Assembly: GCF_030944625.1 (NCBI RefSeq)
Contig: NZ_JAUSXY010000001.1
Location: 1,922,001 to 1,986,000, forward strand
Direction of reading: 5' to 3'
DNA: 64,000 bases
Origin: Arthrobacter sp. SLBN-112
GTDB lineage: Bacteria; Actinomycetota; Actinomycetes; Actinomycetales; Micrococcaceae
Part shown: in pieces, positions 61,342 to 64,000 of the stretch
Position numbering within the stretch: position 1 is the stretch's first letter
Layout of the letters: each line of letters starts with the position of its first letter
Translations under genes and position numbers: made by a program
The notes under the pieces: generated by a model
What the model saw: only the letters and a program-made list of their open reading frames with translations
What the model was told of the DNA's origin: nothing
Database searches by the model: none

Positions 61342-62865
61342 ATGACCGTTTACGCACAGCCAGGAACCGACGGTTCGAAGGTCACCTTCAAGGACCGGTA
61401 CGAGAACTGGATTGGTGGCGAATGGGTGGCCCCGGTGAAGGGCCAGTACTTCGAAAACATCACCCCGGTCACGGGCAAGGCCTTCTGCGAGGTGGCTCGC
61501 GGCACCGCGGAGGACATCGAGCTGGCACTGGACGCAGCCCACAAAGCGGCACCGTCCTGGGGGAAGACCTCCGTGGCTGAACGGGCCGCCATCCTGAACA
61601 AGATCGCGGACCGGATCGACGAAAACCTCGAAATGCTCGCCGTCGCCGAAACCTGGGACAACGGCAAGCCCGTCCGCGAAACCCTCAACGCAGACCTTCC
61701 GCTGGCCTCGGACCACTTCCGCTACTTCGCTTCCGCCGTCCGGGCCCAGGAAGGCAGCCTGTCCCAACTGGATGACAACACCACCGCCTACCACTTCCAC
61801 GAACCGCTCGGCGTCGTAGGCCAGATCATCCCCTGGAACTTCCCCATCCTGATGGCCGTCTGGAAACTGGCCCCGGCGCTCGCCGCCGGCAACACCGTGG
61901 TCCTCAAGCCGGCCGAACAGACGCCCACGTCCATCCTGGTCCTGATGGAGCTCATCGGTGATCTCCTCCCGGCCGGCGTCCTTAACGTGGTCAACGGCTT
62001 CGGCGTGGAGGCCGGCAAACCGCTCGCGTCCAGCCCGCGGATCCGCAAGATCGCCTTCACCGGCGAGACCACCACGGGCCGCCTGATCAGCCAGTACGCC
62101 AGCCAGAACCTCATCCCTGTCACGCTGGAGCTGGGAGGCAAGAGCCCCAACATCTTCTTCAACGATGTTGCCCAGGAGAACGACGCCTTCTACGACAAAG
62201 CCCAGGAGGGCTTCGCATTGTTCGCGTTCAACCAGGGGGAGGTCTGCACGTGCCCGTCCCGCGCCCTGGTTCAGGAGGACATTTACGAGTCCTTCATGGC
62301 GGACGCCGTGGCCCGGGTGGAAAAGATGATCCAGGGCAACCCGCTGGATACCGAGACCCAGGTTGGTGCGCAGGCGTCCAACGACCAGCTTGAGAAGATC
62401 CTGTCCTACATCGACATCGGAAAGCAGGAAGGCGCCAAGGTGCTCACCGGTGGAGCCCGCGCCGAACTGCCGGGTGATCTGGCAGGCGGCTTCTACGTCC
62501 AGCCCACTGTATTCGAGGGGCACAACCGGATGCGGATCTTCCAGGAGGAGATCTTCGGGCCCGTTGTGGCCGTGACCCGGTTCAGCGACTACAACGACGC
62601 CATGGGCATCGCCAATGACACCCTGTACGGCCTGGGCGCCGGCGTTTGGTCCCGCAACGGCAACGTGGCCTATCGCGCCGGCCGTGAAATCCAGGCCGGC
62701 CGTGTCTGGGTCAACAACTACCACGCCTACCCGGCGGGTGCCGCGTTTGGCGGCTACAAGTCCTCGGGCATCGGGCGCGAGAACCACGCGATGATGCTGG
62801 ACCACTACCAGCAGACCAAGAACCTGCTGGTCAGCTACGACGAGAACAAGCTGGGCTTCTTTTAG
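61342..62865 (+). CDS. exaC: Acetaldehyde-type NAD aldehyde dehydrogenase (ExaC/AcoD group)
   Basis: 507 residues. Characteristic [20 protein letters not shown] opening, [21 protein letters not shown] for NAD binding, [12 protein letters not shown] with the general-base Glu, and the catalytic Cys in [14 protein letters not shown] (about residue 301), a sequence typical of ExaC/AcoD enzymes. AAAGGAG lies seven bases before ATG 61342. It is followed by an alcohol dehydrogenase gene, so an ethanol-to-acetate path is likely. Confidence 0.92.
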   Translation: MTVYAQPGTDGSKVTFKDRYENWIGGEWVAPVKGQYFENITPVTGKAFCEVARGTAEDIELALDAAHKAAPSWGKTSVAERAAILNKIADRIDENLEMLAVAETWDNGKPVRETLNADLPLASDHFRYFASAVRAQEGSLSQLDDNTTAYHFHEPLGVVGQIIPWNFPILMAVWKLAPALAAGNTVVLKPAEQTPTSILVLMELIGDLLPAGVLNVVNGFGVEAGKPLASSPRIRKIAFTGETTTGRLISQYASQNLIPVTLELGGKSPNIFFNDVAQENDAFYDKAQEGFALFAFNQGEVCTCPSRALVQEDIYESFMADAVARVEKMIQGNPLDTETQVGAQASNDQLEKILSYIDIGKQEGAKVLTGGARAELPGDLAGGFYVQPTVFEGHNRMRIFQEEIFGPVVAVTRFSDYNDAMGIANDTLYGLGAGVWSRNGNVAYRAGREIQAGRVWVNNYHAYPAGAAFGGYKSSGIGRENHAMMLDHYQQTKNLLVSYDENKLGFF

Positions 62866-62910
62866 GTCCGGCCGCACCACACCCACTACAACGACGCAAG
62901 GATATCGCCA

Positions 62911-63933
62911 ATGACGACGACAATGCACGCAGCAGTAGTAACCGAATTCGGCACGGACCTGTCCGTCCAGGACATCGCCGTCCCGGTGCCCGGGCCCGGG
63001 CAGGCACTGGTCAAGGTGCTCACCACCGGTGTCTGCCACACCGACCTCCACGCCGCGGAGGGCGACTGGCCGGTGAAGCCCACGCCGCCGTTCGTTCCCG
63101 GCCACGAGGGGGTGGGCGAAGTGGTGGCCCTGGGCGAGGGCGTCACCGATCTCGCCATCGGCGACCTCGTGGGCAACGCCTGGCTGTGGTCCGCCTGCGG
63201 CGACTGCCAGTACTGCCGCACCGGCTGGGAAACCCTGTGCGAGGCACAGCAGAACGGCGGCTACAGCGTGGACGGCTCCTTCGGGGAGTACATGCTCGTG
63301 GACTCGCGCTTCGCGGCCCGCATACCGGCGGGATCCGACCCCGTCGAGGTGGCCCCGGTGCTCTGCGCCGGCGTCACCGTCTACAAAGGCCTGAAGATGA
63401 CGGAGGCGAGGCCGGGCCAGTGGGTCACCATCTCCGGCATCGGCGGGCTGGGCCACATCGCCGTCCAGTATGCCGTGGCCATGGGCCTGCGTGTCGCCGC
63501 GGTGGATATCGCCGACGACAAACTTGCCCTGGCAAAGGCCCACGGCGCCGAAGTAACAGTCAACGCCCTGCATGAAGACCCGGCCGAAGTGATCCAGCGT
63601 GAAACAGGAGGATGCCATGGAGTCCTGGTTACTGCGGTGCACCCGTCAGCGTTCGGGCAGGCCATCGGGATGGCCCGCCGTGGCGGCACCATTGTGTTCA
63701 ACGGACTGCCGCCGGGGGACTTTCCCGCGCCGATCTTTGACATTGTGCTCAAGGGGTTGACGGTCCGCGGCTCGATCGTGGGCACCCGCCAGGACCTCGA
63801 GGAAGCCTTGGACTTCTACGCCCGGGGGAAGATCCACCCCACGGTCTCCGTGCGGGAGCTTTCCGAGGTCAACGCGGTGTTCGACGAGATGAAGCATGCC
63901 AAGATCGACGGCCGCGTGGTGCTGAAGTTCTGA
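62911..63933 (+). CDS. adhP: Zinc-dependent alcohol dehydrogenase, AdhP type
   Basis: 340 residues, medium-chain dehydrogenase. Catalytic zinc ligands are in GVCHTDLHAAEGDWPVKP and GHEGVGEVV; the structural zinc cysteines are in CGDCQYCRTGWETLC; the NAD fold is ISGIGGLGHIAVQYAVAMG. The pattern matches AdhP-type ethanol dehydrogenases. With the preceding aldehyde dehydrogenase it would take ethanol to acetate. The next gene begins in the overlapping TGATG. Confidence 0.93.
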   Translation: MTTTMHAAVVTEFGTDLSVQDIAVPVPGPGQALVKVLTTGVCHTDLHAAEGDWPVKPTPPFVPGHEGVGEVVALGEGVTDLAIGDLVGNAWLWSACGDCQYCRTGWETLCEAQQNGGYSVDGSFGEYMLVDSRFAARIPAGSDPVEVAPVLCAGVTVYKGLKMTEARPGQWVTISGIGGLGHIAVQYAVAMGLRVAAVDIADDKLALAKAHGAEVTVNALHEDPAEVIQRETGGCHGVLVTAVHPSAFGQAIGMARRGGTIVFNGLPPGDFPAPIFDIVLKGLTVRGSIVGTRQDLEEALDFYARGKIHPTVSVRELSEVNAVFDEMKHAKIDGRVVLKF

Positions 63934-64000
63934 TGCGCATTCAAGGGCTTGAGGCCGCGGTGACGCTGCCCGGGGAAGACTTTTCCCGGGTGGCCCTCAC
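63933..64000 (+). CDS. Start of a downstream gene, cut by the window edge
   Basis: ATG 63933 overlaps the alcohol dehydrogenase stop and opens a frame reading MRIQGLEAAVTLPGEDFSRV to the end of the window. Translational coupling suggests it belongs to the same operon. Too short to identify. Confidence 0.5.
   Translation, partial: MRIQGLEAAVTLPGEDFSRVAL

Noticed and set aside
61174..63642. Long reverse open frame opposite the aldehyde and alcohol dehydrogenase genes
   Set aside because: It is a high-GC shadow of two clearly identified genes and has no family pattern of its own.

Overview
The window is chromosomal DNA of a high-GC actinobacterium, most likely an Arthrobacter/Pseudarthrobacter-type member of the Micrococcaceae. 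The base composition, frequent GTG starts, tightly coupled operons, menaquinone (not ubiquinone) genes and family-level sequence features all point that way. There is no phage, insertion sequence, tRNA, rRNA or CRISPR array. Most of the window is core metabolism separated by intergenic palindromic repeats.

Layout. 1-5.4 kb: end of a CitA/DcuS-type two-component system, a decayed secreted-protein gene, a VOC protein, a PAP2 phosphatase and an MFS transporter. 5.4-11 kb: an antibiotic-type ABC exporter with its MarR/GbsR-like regulator, running into a CorA-type and an Nramp-related metal transporter. 11-25.6 kb: a PLP decarboxylase, then menaquinone genes (menC, menD, menF, menG, menaquinone reductase, polyprenyl diphosphate synthase) interrupted by a PhoX-type phosphatase and an amino-acid ABC importer. 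25.6-28.2 kb: an AbiEi/DUF559 gene bracketed by repeats, a SUKH-like protein and a TRIC-family membrane protein. 28.2-43.4 kb: a sulfur assimilation region (sirohydrochlorin chelatase, sulfite reductase, cysH, cysD, cysN, a sulfonate-type ABC importer, cysG, ferredoxin-NADP reductase), with SRPBCC, cupin and TetR genes in between. 43.4-50 kb: small membrane proteins, a GntR/MFS pair and a CYTH-CHAD protein. 49.6-54.2 kb: a PucR regulator divergent from gamma-aminobutyraldehyde dehydrogenase and GABA transaminase. 54.2-59.8 kb: RarD, topoisomerase IB, a second ferredoxin-NADP reductase, and a TetR/glycosyltransferase pair. 59.8-64 kb: a GAF-domain regulator followed by aldehyde and alcohol dehydrogenases.

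How genes work together. CysDN and CysH activate and reduce sulfate to sulfite. Sulfite reductase finishes the reduction using siroheme (chelatase, CysG) and ferredoxin kept reduced by FprA, and the ABC importer adds organosulfur. sir and cysG have superimposable 41-nt leaderless promoters, and ssuA and cysG share a 12-nt upstream motif. The GABA genes form a putrescine/GABA catabolic unit. The 60-64 kb block is an ethanol/acetaldehyde oxidation unit.

Main oddities. Four genes (the MarR regulator upstream of corA, cysG, topoisomerase IB, the GAF regulator) each appear to carry one extra G or C in a short G/C run. This breaks three reading frames and artificially fuses the fourth to corA, so a systematic base-calling problem must be excluded before treating them as pseudogenes. 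A perfectly inverted 114-bp element sits in frame inside cysD. Half-copies of another palindromic repeat are translated in the N-termini of cysN and ssuC. 75-bp direct repeats bracket the AbiEi-type gene. Repeats with an exact 32-nt period lie on both sides of phoX.
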